Assembly (NCBI GenBank): GCA_964030785.1
Contig: OZ034967.1
Coordinates: forward strand, 47,270,033-47,334,032
Source: Siderastrea siderea
Lineage: Eukaryota > Cnidaria > Anthozoa > Scleractinia > Rhizangiidae
Direction: 5' to 3'
DNA length: 64,000 nt
Of the stretch, positions 24,892 through 34,700 are shown piece by piece. Position numbers and translations under genes: made by a program. Below the pieces are notes generated by a model. It was not told the DNA's origin, did no database searches, and saw nothing but the letters and a program-made list of their open reading frames with translations. Numbering within the stretch: position 1 is the first letter of the stretch; the number at the start of each line of letters is the position of its first letter.

Positions 24892-26100
24892 TCACCCTGC
24901 CTTCTGTTCCCGAAGGAATTTCAAAACAGGACCAATAAGCAGAAATGGGGGGAAAACATAGCAGCTCTCAAACACTGAACCTTTCACCCAAGCGATGTCT
25001 TGAGTGAACAAATTTACACCCATGGCTTGGGGCATGGGCACTGGCATAATGTGGGGAAGTGGGATGCCATTGTTGTCCCGTTGGGCATTAGAATCCAAAG
25101 CCATGAGGTCACATGTGTGACCCCCCCGGGCCACCAAACACTCTTTGGACAGTCAACCAAATCCTAGGAGCAAGGGCGGAGTCCACAACTGATAGGCGAT
25201 GAGAAGGGGCGTCGGCTGGTTTATCTGCCGACTTAATGTGCTGCAGGGAGCACGTTGAGAAATCCACTGTCGTCCAAAAAAGATCTTTTAGAGCCTCAAG
25301 CATAGAATGAGAGCTGGCGTACTGCCTTTCCCAACAGCCATGTAGCACATGAGCTGTCCACCAGAACGTCAATGCAGCGACTCCTCACCACATCCCCAAA
25401 AGACCGAAGCGTACGAGAAAGTGCAACTGTCTCTTTCACAGGAATTGGACAAGAGAGCATTGTTTCACACCATGAGTCACCAACCTCTTGTCTGACTCGA
25501 CCATCATTATTCAGCAGTGCCCCACCCCAACCCGAGCCAGATGCGTCCGAAGCCAACAAAAGTGAAACGTGCCTTTCTTCACGCCAGGTCATGTGGCCTT
25601 CCCATGTGTCAAGGAATCGCCAGTATTCAAGTTCCTTTCGAAGGGGGCCAGTGATCTTGACAAATTTTTTACACTTTAAGGCTCTGGACACTGCAAGGTT
25701 CATTTCTCTGGTGAACAGCTTCGCTGCTGGAACTACCAAACTGAAAGAAATACATTTGCCAATAATCTTCTGGAGACATACCAATGACACAGACTGCTCA
25801 GATAGTATCTGCTCTCGAAGCTCAGCGAACTTTTGGATCTTGTCAGACGACAGGGAAAAGGCTGTAAGTGTTGAATCACAGCAAAGCCCCAGATAAACGA
25901 GGTTTTGGACTGGTACAAAGACAGACTTAGCAAGATTCAGGAAGAATCCCAGAGATGTTAAAATGCAAACTGCTACATGGTTGGCTGCTGCCGGCAGTTC
26001 AAAATCGCCTGTCTGAAGATTTGAGTGTTGGCCTGATCAAGTGACTGGCGTCTTCGTTGCCCCAAATGGCGATCATCAATATACTGGCAACACGCAACAC
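24892..26100 (-). pseudogene. RT-RNase H fragment of the DIRS-like element
   Basis: Near 26085 the catalytic-type YIDD box follows EIRNQRVACCQ. After a disrupted segment the ORF 25790-25296 carries the thumb and RNase H start (ASDASGSGWGGAL, where D and the G-rich turn are typical). 25372-25109 and 25137-24892 finish the domain (PADAPSHRLS, then YVFPPF). The pieces lie in different frames, so the gene has indels and stops and is not functional. Confidence 0.55.
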
Positions 26101-26414
26101 GCTGATTTCGGATCTCTTGGGTTGCTACCATGCATGCCGGCTAAAAGAAAGACAGAGAAAATCGCGTGAGGACTGGAATCCCCCGGGGACCAGCGGAGGG
26201 CAACAGTCCCGGCGCAACTGCAAGAGTCAGGCACAAAGGGCTTTAGAAAGCCCCGGGACAGTTGACCCCACTGGAGGAAGGGTTGAGAGCCACCTGGGCG
26301 CAAAGTGCACATCAAATGGATATAACAAATGATAATATACTTGGACAAGTTTATTTCAGATCATACCATCGCGTAGAGTGGTGTACAAGATAAACGCTTT
26401 CAACTTATTTCAGT

Positions 26415-26909
26415 TCATTTAGAGGACTGAAGGCAGTTTCGGGCAATATGCCCAAAATGGCGGCACCTAAAACACCTAACATTTCTAGCTGTTGAAGATT
26501 GTCCACCCCCACCCCTGGGGTACGGCCAATCCTGACCGGGTCTAAGATATCCTGCACCACCATTTCCGGGTGTCAGCGGCAAGGACGCTGAAGGCTTATA
26601 CATCTTTGCAACTGTCTTGGCAACTTCTTTTTCAATGTCGTTACCAAGGATATGAGTCACCAGATCCCCCAATCTTGAGCTGGGAGGGAGCTTTTTGCAA
26701 TTTGTAAGGACTGCAGTAAACTTTCTCACATCTGCGTGTCCGGCACGACGGCCAACATCCTCTAAATGCTCCAATGCCCCAATTAATGCATATGGATCAA
26801 AAACAGGTGGACGGGATGCCAGCTGGCAGACCATCAGGAGAGCCTGGTCAACCATAGATGTCTGGGCTGCCTGTGAAACCCCATCTACTTGCTCTCGGAG
26901 CTGCCTCAC
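26415..26909 (-). pseudogene. Gag-like protein fragment with CCHC zinc knuckle
   Basis: This open frame of 164 aa is helical in its first two thirds and ends with a G/P-rich stretch and CFRCRHFGHIARNC, a CX2CX4HX4C zinc knuckle of the kind that binds retroelement RNA. It sits just upstream, in the direction of transcription, of the RT fragment at 26.1-24.9 kb, which supports a gag role. No start was identified with confidence. It may belong to the same decayed copy. Confidence 0.55.
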
Positions 26910-27949
26910 TTGATCCTAAGCAAATTATAAAAGGGGGCATTCCGTCAGTTATCCGCCTCACTGTACCCTTCTATTATCCATGTCATAAGCTCTTAATCCA
27001 ACCAATCCCAATATCAGGGTAATATAAAGAAGGAAACCTCCCCCACTTAAATACGAGTTGAAATATATTACCCCTCGTTGGATTACAAAAGGCACACCTA
27101 AAAGCCCAGTCAAGGGTATGGTAATTCGACTTACTGAGAGAGGCTGCACAAAATATACCGACCTCACGACAGAACAGCGCATTAACATTAGCAGCACTGT
27201 CTAGTTCCGATAAAAATGAACAGAACTAAATGCAATTGAAAGCATTAAAAATAAACACTGCTCGCTATCAGGATCTGTGAAAATACACCAAATCAGTAGG
27301 GGGCCCAAACATAAATAAACTTCCCAAACAATGAGTTTAACTGTCCCCAAGCACATCAGAACCCGGACCCTGAACAGCATTCATGCCTAAACAGGAGGCC
27401 CAAATATAAATAAAAACAGTTGCACTAAGAACTAAATTCAGTTATCAACCAAAGACACCTATTTGGCAACTAAACCAAATTCACTATTTGTAACCGGTCC
27501 AACTGGTCCAAGAACATTGATTTCAAGAATAACCCAACACACCTAATAGTAGGTATTATTTGAGAGTTCTGAGCCAGTCTTTTGCAAAAGAAAAAATATT
27601 TTCTTTTAAATGAAATTGATATAAATTTCATTTTTCTGGGGGGGGGGGGGAAATATAATGATACATATTTCTGGCTAAAAGTAAAATATTATGAGCCTGA
27701 AATACATATCAGGCTCATAATATTTAGAATTCTGAGCCAGTCTTTTGCAAATATTTTAAATATTTACACGTTTTAATATTAAGGAAAAAATGGTATGTGC
27801 ACCATTTAATCGAATCAATTGATTATTTGTATCTGTTAAATACATTCTAATACTAGATATTATATGTTTATTGACTGGCATATAGATGATTCTTTTAGCA
27901 TCAATCGAAAAGCTACTAGATGGATGTAACAAAGATGTGCTAAAACTAT
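26910..27949. other. Non-coding stretch
   Basis: AT-rich sequence left of the LINE. It contains a hairpin (see 27685-27724) and the direct repeat CTGAGCCAGTCTTTTGCAAA at about 27569 and 27731. No gene is supported. Confidence 0.4.
27685..27724. repeat. Perfect 16-bp hairpin with 8-nt loop
   Basis: AATATTATGAGCCTGA (27685-27700) is followed after AATACATA by its exact reverse complement (27709-27724). There is no T-run after it and no gene end next to it, so its role is unknown. It may be the remains of a foldback element. Confidence 0.5.
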
Positions 27950-27962
27950 AAATTATATCTGT

Positions 27963-27975
27963 AAATTATATCTGT
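27963..27975. repeat. Target-site duplication of LINE copy 2 (left)
   Basis: AAATTATATCTGT lies directly before the LINE 5' end, with an extra tandem copy at 27950-27962. The same 13 bp follows the LINE poly-A tail at 55496-55508, 27.5 kb away. Confidence 0.8.
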
Positions 27976-28053
27976 GGAGGACGCTGACCATGGCGGCATA
28001 AGGAGCTTTGTGAACCCGCTCGCGAAAAAATCTCTTTTTATTTGCAAGACTGG

Positions 28054-28989
28054 ATGGCAAACCAGTTTGTGAACTACTTCAGTAAAAGGAGAAAGAACGC
28101 CGAACAGCTCTACTAGCGAAAGTGAGTCACCCGAGTCTAACAGATCCAAAAATCTAGAGGAATGTGTTAAAGAAAACGAAGATGGCGATGTGATCTTGAC
28201 GCCCTGGAGATGACGGGTGAGATTGCTGGAACCCTCAAAGGAATTTTGGAAAAGCTGCAAAAGCTAGACACTATCGAAAGTAGTGTTAAAAGAATCGAAA
28301 CTACGATGGAAAATCTCGAATTAAGAATAGCAAACCTCGAAACCTTTGAACAAACAGCTACGACATATATCGAACACCTTAAAGAGAGCGTCACGCAAAA
28401 TGAAAACAAATGCATCGACCACCAGAAGCGCGGCGAGAAAAAGCTAAAGAAAATCAAAGACATGTTAGCAGAACTGGACCACAAGGAAGAAGAAATTAAC
28501 AACAAACTGAAAGAGCTAACGACCAAAGATCTGTACCTGGAAGCCTATTCGAGGCGGGAGAACATTAAATTCAACTACATCCCTGAGACACCTTCAAGCG
28601 GGGAGAACGGTGAGAACACTGAAGCAGTCCTCAGAGCCTTTCTTGAAAAAGAATTAGGATATGCTGATGGAAGTACGGTCGAAATCCAACGGGTTCACCG
28701 ACTAGGGAAGATAAGAAATGAAACCCCGCGTCCAATCTTAGCAAGATTCCTTAGATTTAAAGATGTGGAAAAGATTCTCTCGCTGGGTTCCCGCCTGAAG
28801 GGTACAAACTTTCAAATGTTCCGCGATCTACCACAAGAACTTGTGGATAGGAGGAGAGCACAGATGGAAAATTACAAGTACGCAAAAAGAAACGGAATTC
28901 CAGTATCCTTTAGTCGATCGAAACCAGATCCGTTATATATTAGAGGAAAACTCTGCCCACCAGGCCAGATTCTATGCTCTGACGGATAA
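28054..28989 (+). pseudogene. LINE ORF1 protein with frameshifts near its start
   Basis: From 28210 the frame is open to 28989 and matches ORF1 of copy 1 in order: coiled coil (EKLQKLDTIESSVKRIETTM), LYLEAYSRRENIKF, VEIQRVHRLGK, RPILARFLRFKD and YIRGKLCPPGQ. The likely true start is the ATG at 28054 (MANQFVNYFSKRRK). Reaching the main frame needs shifts near 28095 and 28200, so the N-terminal third is damaged. The role is RNA chaperone of the LINE. Confidence 0.7.
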
Positions 28990-29443
28990 CTGTTCACTAT
29001 GATTTAGTTTATTGGACACTACCAAATCGGTTCGAACTGTGTTAGCCTCCAGTATAAATTCTTTATACTGCTTAAAAGCGAGTGGGACAAAACAAAGCTT
29101 AAACCAAACGAACACTGTATTGTTCGCTAGCTACTTTTTTATTTATTTACTTTCTTGTTTGTTTTAGTTTCGCTTACTGTGTTAGGTTTTCTTTAATTGT
29201 TCACTTTGTCTTGAGTTTTAATTATCACCCATTCAGGAAATATGACACAAATACCTTCGGAGCTAAAGACTTATCTAACTTTAATGTTACTGATGCTCTA
29301 GTTCAGCGATTTTCAGATTTAATTTTTTTTTGGAAAATTTTTTCTGTTTGATCCGATGTGTGCTGTACACGCAAGAAGAAATATGCAAATTTTAAATCCA
29401 AAATCTGCTGCTTTGGGAATTATGACAACTCCGACACCTCTTT

Positions 29444-30700
29444 ATGAATAGTCCTATTGATATCAAATGTCTGTCAGTGAACATTAGAGGTTTGAACAAA
29501 ACACTTAAGCGTCGTTCTGTCTTTCGGTGGCTACATCATCAAAATTGTATGACACAAATAAAACCAAAGAGTTAAACTTCGCAGAGAAAATCCGAAACTT
29601 AGAAAAGACGCTTAATAGTTGGAAGAGAAGAAACTTAACACTGTACGGAAAAATAAACATTGTTAAAACTTTCGGGCTTTCAAAATTAATCTACAATGCA
29701 TCTGTTCTTGTTGTCCCAGTAAAATATATCAAAGAAATCGAGAAGTTGATTTTTGACTTTATTTGGGATGGAAAGCCTGCAAAGATAAAAAAAATCAACT
29801 ATCATTGGTGAAAAAAACACGGCGGTCTTAAAATGACTGACTTTAACATCATGAATAAAGCTTTAAAGGTTGCTTGGATACCACGTTTGCAAACCAATAC
29901 TGATGCGTCCTGGAAAATAATCCCTGAGATCGCATTAGAACATCATGGAGGACTCTCTTTTCTAACACACTGCGATTATGATATTAACTTGCTGAAACTT
30001 AACTGCCTCCCAAGCTTCTACCACGAAGTCTTAAAACATTGGCAGAGCACAAAACAGACCTTTCAGAACAACACATCGCTACACAACGAAATAATTTGGA
30101 ACAACCGCAACTTAAAAATCCAGGGTAAAACACCGTTTTACAAAAATTGGTTCGAAAAAAATATTCTACGTATTAAAGACCTTCTCCAAAATGACGGTAG
30201 TTTCCTTTCTTTTAAACAATTCTCCGAGACATTTCATCTTGAAACACCTTTTACTTTATATTTTGGATTGATCAATTCCATTCCGAATGACTGGAAAGTA
30301 AAAATTAAAAGAACTCCCCGGGAAACAGCAGAAAATGGAAATCATAAAACAAACATAATTTCTACCAAAAACGTCTACTCCGCTATGTTAAAAAAAGTTT
30401 TTTTACCCCCAACCGCTGAAAGCAAAATTTTGAGGTATGGTGTTAACCGAGCAATCTTAAACAAAGTTCACCAATTACCCTTCCAGATAAAAAATGACAT
30501 AAAGATATCAATGTTTCAATATAAACTTATTCATAATATCCTTCCAACAAAAGTTAGCCTTTTCAAAGCCAAAATATCGGATAGTGATTTATGCCCTCAA
30601 TGTCTCACTGACAGACATTCTTTAGATCACATGTTCTTACACTGCTCTTCAACTTTATTGTTTTGGAATTTATTTCAAAACTGGTGGTCCAGCAAAACTA
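29444..30700 (+). pseudogene. LINE ORF2, internally deleted, first part
   Basis: The ATG at 29444 opens the endonuclease start (KCLSVNIRGLNKTLKRRS), which breaks after about 35 codons. In other frames the sequence resumes as the C-terminal part (LNFAEKIRNLEKTLNSWKRR, a TGA at about 29810, HGGLKMTDFNIMNKALKVAW) and reaches the zf-RVT-like motif CPQCLTDRHSLDHMFLHC. It is cut at 30700 after WWSSK. Joined across the inserted transposon to 55014 the frame continues without loss. Not functional, because the RT core is absent. Confidence 0.75.
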
Positions 30701-30721
30701 CCCGTGCAAAAAAATGTCCTG
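30701..30721 (+). repeat. Left terminal inverted repeat of the 24.3-kb transposon
   Basis: CCCGTGC, seven A, TGTCCTG. It matches the reverse complement of 54991-55011 except for one position. TA precedes it at 30699-30700. Confidence 0.85.
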
Positions 30722-31010
30722 GCCAGGCCGGCCTGGGCCGGCCCTTACTGGCCCCGGCCGGCCTGGGCCAGCCCTTACTGGCCCCGGCCAGCCAGGGCCA
30801 GCCAGGGCCAGTAAAAAAAGGTTAAGTGGCCTGGCCCAGCCTGGACTTGGCTGGCCTGGGCCGGCCCATGCTGGGCAAATTTACTTTTCTTGGTGTTTCC
30901 ACTGGCCAGGGCAGACCCAGTCCAGCCCAGGCCAGCTAAGGCCAGTATACACCAAACTTCTAACAATTGCTGACCAGTCCAGGCCAGCCAGTGCCAGCCT
31001 GGGCCACAAT
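30718..31010. repeat. Left subterminal GC-rich repeat region
   Basis: About 290 bp with many copies of GGCCGGCC, GGCCTGGGCC and GGCCAGCCAGGGCC in both orientations, in sharp contrast to the AT-rich neighbourhood. The phrase GACCAGTCCAGGCCAGC occurs here (about 30972) and again in the right subterminal region (about 54830). Such arrays are the binding sites of the accessory protein in CACTA transposons. The open frames across it (PGRPGPALTG-type) are a composition effect. Confidence 0.8.
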
Positions 31011-31708
31011 GTCAAATTTTTCAAGGATACTGACATAAACCAGACAAGATGTGGCTTATGTTGGATGTGGCTGGCTACCAGTAAAAAGTTCTGTTCAATT
31101 CTTGGCCAATTTTGGAATGTTGTTTGGTAAGAAAGCTATGGAAGTTGGTTTATCACATCTCAGTGATTATGTTGATACAAAGACCAAGAATTTGAGGTCA
31201 GTTTTTTTTAATGCAAAAAGGACAGTCACTGTTTTTACAATGTTCCATTTGCATTTATTTTTCTTTTATTAAATGCCTTGTCCATTGTATTATTGTTATG
31301 CGCGGGTGAGCATTTCCGTATGGAACCCGCGCAATACAAATATTAAATTTATTTATTTAGTACATGCAAACCTATGTGGTAAAACATGCTGTGCCTACAA
31401 ATTGTATTTACACATCAGTAAAAAACCCTTCCCACATTAGGTGAGCATCGTAATTCTCAAAATGAACAAACTGTAGCTTATTTAACGAGCATTTACATTT
31501 TAATACTTAAAATTACTTAATTTTCGTATTGAATACAGAGTGTTCAATAAGACTAGTGATAGAAAAATGTAAAAAGTATTATAAGTATTTCAAAATTCTA
31601 CAAGTTTTGTTTTTTGAAACAAGATGTCAATTGCATTCCTAAGACTTCCTGAAAAACATGGATGAACAAACAAACAAATGAATAAATAATAAAAAGGAGA
31701 TTATAATA
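31011..31708. other. Untranslated part of the transposon end, with a GC-rich hairpin
   Basis: Between the subterminal repeats and the last transposase exon lies AT-rich sequence without a gene. At about 31298-31336 GCGCGGGT and ACCCGCGC flank a 22-nt AT-richer loop and are followed by AAATTTATTTATTTAG, which could be the 3' tail of an old retroelement. Confidence 0.4.
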
Positions 31709-34700
31709 TCAGTCTCTCTCAACATAATTTGGCATTAGGGAGACGTATGTCTGTCTTTCATTTCCCTCCAGGATGACGCATTTATCTAAAATCTCTGACA
31801 CCTCCACAACTGTGGTCACTGGTTCCCTAAAGAGAAATAATAACAAAAATCAAAAGTCAAAGAGATAAGGCAGATTTTGTTTTAAATCTAAAAACTAAGG
31901 ACAATCAAAAGCAATAGGGAAACGAAAGAAGTCCACATCACTGTGACCACTGTTTGTTTAAGGCTACAAAGTGAAATTTTTGTGTCCTCCTGGCTGGTTT
32001 CTAGCAATATTACTTGTTTTTCATATTCTAAGTTTACTCAAGAAAACAAGCAACACGATACACTGTAATTGTAAAATTAAACGAAACTTACCTAAGTTGA
32101 AGTTTGATTGAGATTCTACGAAGTCATTGGTCTGGAGCTAAGGAGTCAGGTGAGATATGCGCGCGAAACCAGAGCGGTCACACTTTAAAGGCGAATGATC
32201 AGGACTGTTGTAAATCAGTAGGGTGGGTAGCCCAGATGGGAGGGCACCTGACTCCTTAGCTCCAGACCAATGACTTCGTAGAATCTCAATCAAACTTCAA
32301 CTTAGGTAAGTTTCGTTTAATTTTACAATTCTACTTCGTCATTGGTCAATGTCGCTAAGGAGTCACGTGAGACTTTAAAGCGTCATGATCATGAGCAAAA
32401 ACCATGAACATCAATCTATTTAATGCAATTTAGACATCAACAGGGTGCTGTAACAAGGTACACACCACATCAAAATGTCATATCTCTTCAAGTAACATAA
32501 CAGTAACAGTAACAGTATGGTAAACAATTCTGGTTGATACAACTGTGTAAAAAGCATTTAACGGCTACTGTGCAGTAGTTCATGTCCAAAATTTGCGGCA
32601 GTGTCTTGGATAGGCTTATCATAAAACCGAGCAAAGGTGCTCTCACTACTCCAACCTGCTGCAGACAAGATAGTGTCAATAGGGACTTGTTTCCCCTTTG
32701 CAGCTGATGTGGCAGCTGCTCTTGTGCTATGTGCTTTATATACACTAGTGTCAATTCCTGCTTTGCCCATGGCATTCTTGATCCAGCGAGCAATAGTGTC
32801 AGTTGACACAGGCTTGTGAGGCTTCTGATAGCCAATCAGCAACTGGTCAGTTTCTCCTCTTAAGTGAGATGTTCTATCGATATAGGCTTGTAGATGTTGT
32901 ACAACACACAAGTTCCGGTCAGGCTCGTATGCCAAAAACTCAATTCGACCTAGGTGCTTGCCCGGTCGAGTGGTCTTCAGTGGTGTTTCAATGGTAAATA
33001 CACATTTGTTTGCAGTTAAAGTCATTGAGGTCAGAGTTAGTGCCTTCAGCGTCTGTACTCTCTGGCCAGACAAGAGGGCAAGCAACATGGTAAGCTTCCA
33101 GGACATATCGCTCAGACTTAAATCCACTCCAAGAGTCCAGGTGGCAAGTACCTTAAGGACAGAGTTTACATCCCATATTTCTTTGTATCGTGGGAGGGAA
33201 GGCCTACTTTCGAAAACGCCTTTCACAAACCTGGTGACGAGTGGATGGCTACCAAAGTGAACACTCCCTGGAAGCACAATAATAGATGACAGGGCACTAC
33301 GTGCAGTGTTAATACAGCTGTATCCTACACCAGTAGCAAAGAGGTCTCCAAGGAAATTTATGCCATCCTGTAAAGTGGCCTGAAGGGGATTAATTTTCCG
33401 TCGACAGCAGAATGATTCCCACTTCTTGTAGTAAGTTTGGTACTGGGTTGTGGTGCCCGATCTCCAGGACTGCACAATGATTCTGGAAGCTTCTGTCGAA
33501 ATTCCTTGGCTTTCAAGTGATCTCCAGACAAGTGGCACATCAGCAGCTCCAGTTTTGGATATAGAGGGTGAATCTTTTCTGGACTGCTCGGAAGAAACAG
33601 CAGTTTCTTTCTTTTGGGTAGTAGTACTGGATTGTCGACCAGCATTCTCATCAAGACAGGCCACCACGTTTGTGTTGGCCATTTCGGCACAATGATAATT
33701 CCCTGAACCTTCTCCTGTTGGATCTTCTGCAATACTCTGGAGATAAGAGAAAATGGAGGGAACATGTAAGGCACATATTGCTTCCATGATAAATGAAATG
33801 CGTCAATTGCCACAGCCCCTGGGTCAGGATGCCAGGATACATAAGGCTGAAGCTGGTGGTTTATTCTGGAAGCAAATAAGTCAATGTTGGGCTCAACCTT
33901 TGCTGCATTGATGCAGTCCCTAAAAATAGTTCTGTCTAGTGTCCACTCAAGTTGTGAGTGAGACCGTCTTGATTGTTTATCAGCTTCCACATTCTCTACA
34001 CCAGGGATATGGACAGCTGTCAGCCAAATATTTCTTTGGGCACACCATAACCAAATTTCTTTGGCTACGTCATTTCTTTTTTCAGAGCTACTAGTACCCA
34101 TATGGTTAACATCAGACAGGGCAGTCATATTATCCACCATGACCTTCACATGCTGCCCATTAATGATAGTTGAAAAAGATTTAAGAGCCAAATATATGGC
34201 TAGGAGCTCTAAATAGTTTATGTGGTTTCTGGCTTCCTCTGCGGTCCAGTGTCCACCTGTACTGGTATCATGTAGGGCACAGCCCCAGCCAGTGGATGAG
34301 GCATCGGTTGACTTGACAACAGTAGGCTCCCCATGACTAATGATATTGTAACTGGCTTCAAGGTGTGTGTTCCACCACAATAATTCTGAACCAGCTTTGT
34401 CTGATACTACCATACAAGCATCATAATCACCCTTGCTATATCTTAAGGCAAGAGTTTTCTCCCTCTCTAACTGACGGAAATAAAGCGGGCCATACATGAC
34501 ACCTGGGAAACTAGATACCATATACCCAAGGGCCCTTGAAACCTCCCGTATAGTGGTTTCTTTGGCCTTGATAAGCTTGGTACAAATTGATTTGAGCTTG
34601 TCAACTTTTTCATTGGTCAAATAAATTTTCATCTGGACTGAGTCCAAGACAAACCCCAAAAATACTAATTTTTGTGTAGGGATAAAAACTGACTTTTTGA

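Larger units (their letters stand above)
24892..26909 (-). mobile_element. Decayed tyrosine-recombinase-type (DIRS-like) retrotransposon
   Basis: Minus-strand fragments follow the order gag-like protein (26909-26415), reverse transcriptase end with YIDDRHLGQ (about 26085), then RNase H and a DIRS-style tail (25890-24892, ending in YVFPPFLLIGPVLKFLREQ). The frame is interrupted by several stops and shifts and no tyrosine recombinase ORF was found. The call to a YR-retroelement rests on the layout and on the tail motif. An intact relative of a different family is at 32.1-36.7 kb. Confidence 0.55.
27976..30700 (+). mobile_element. L1/Tx1-like LINE, copy 2, 5' part
   Basis: The element starts GGAGGACGCTGACCATGG after the target duplication, with ORF1 at 28054-28989 and ORF2 from 29444. 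As in copy 1, most of the endonuclease and the reverse transcriptase core are deleted: ORF2 jumps near 29560 from its first 35 residues to the C-terminal third. The frame is then cut at 30700 in the middle of ORF2 by the terminal inverted repeat of the 24.3-kb DNA transposon. The missing 3' end is found at 55014-55495. Confidence 0.85.

Noticed and set aside
26057..26332. 91-aa plus-strand ORF
   Set aside because: Antisense to the DIRS-like RT region and without recognisable motif.
26958..27197. Hydrophobic 79-aa minus-strand ORF that could be a membrane protein
   Set aside because: Single isolated frame in non-coding sequence, no start context or relatives that I recognise.
30663..31130. 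Open frames with PGRPGPALTG-like repeats, resembling a collagen or proline-rich protein
   Set aside because: They lie on the GGCC subterminal array and read open in several frames on both strands; composition explains them.
33450..33695. Plus-strand ORFs opposite the DIRS genes
   Set aside because: Shadows of the recombinase and RNase H frames.
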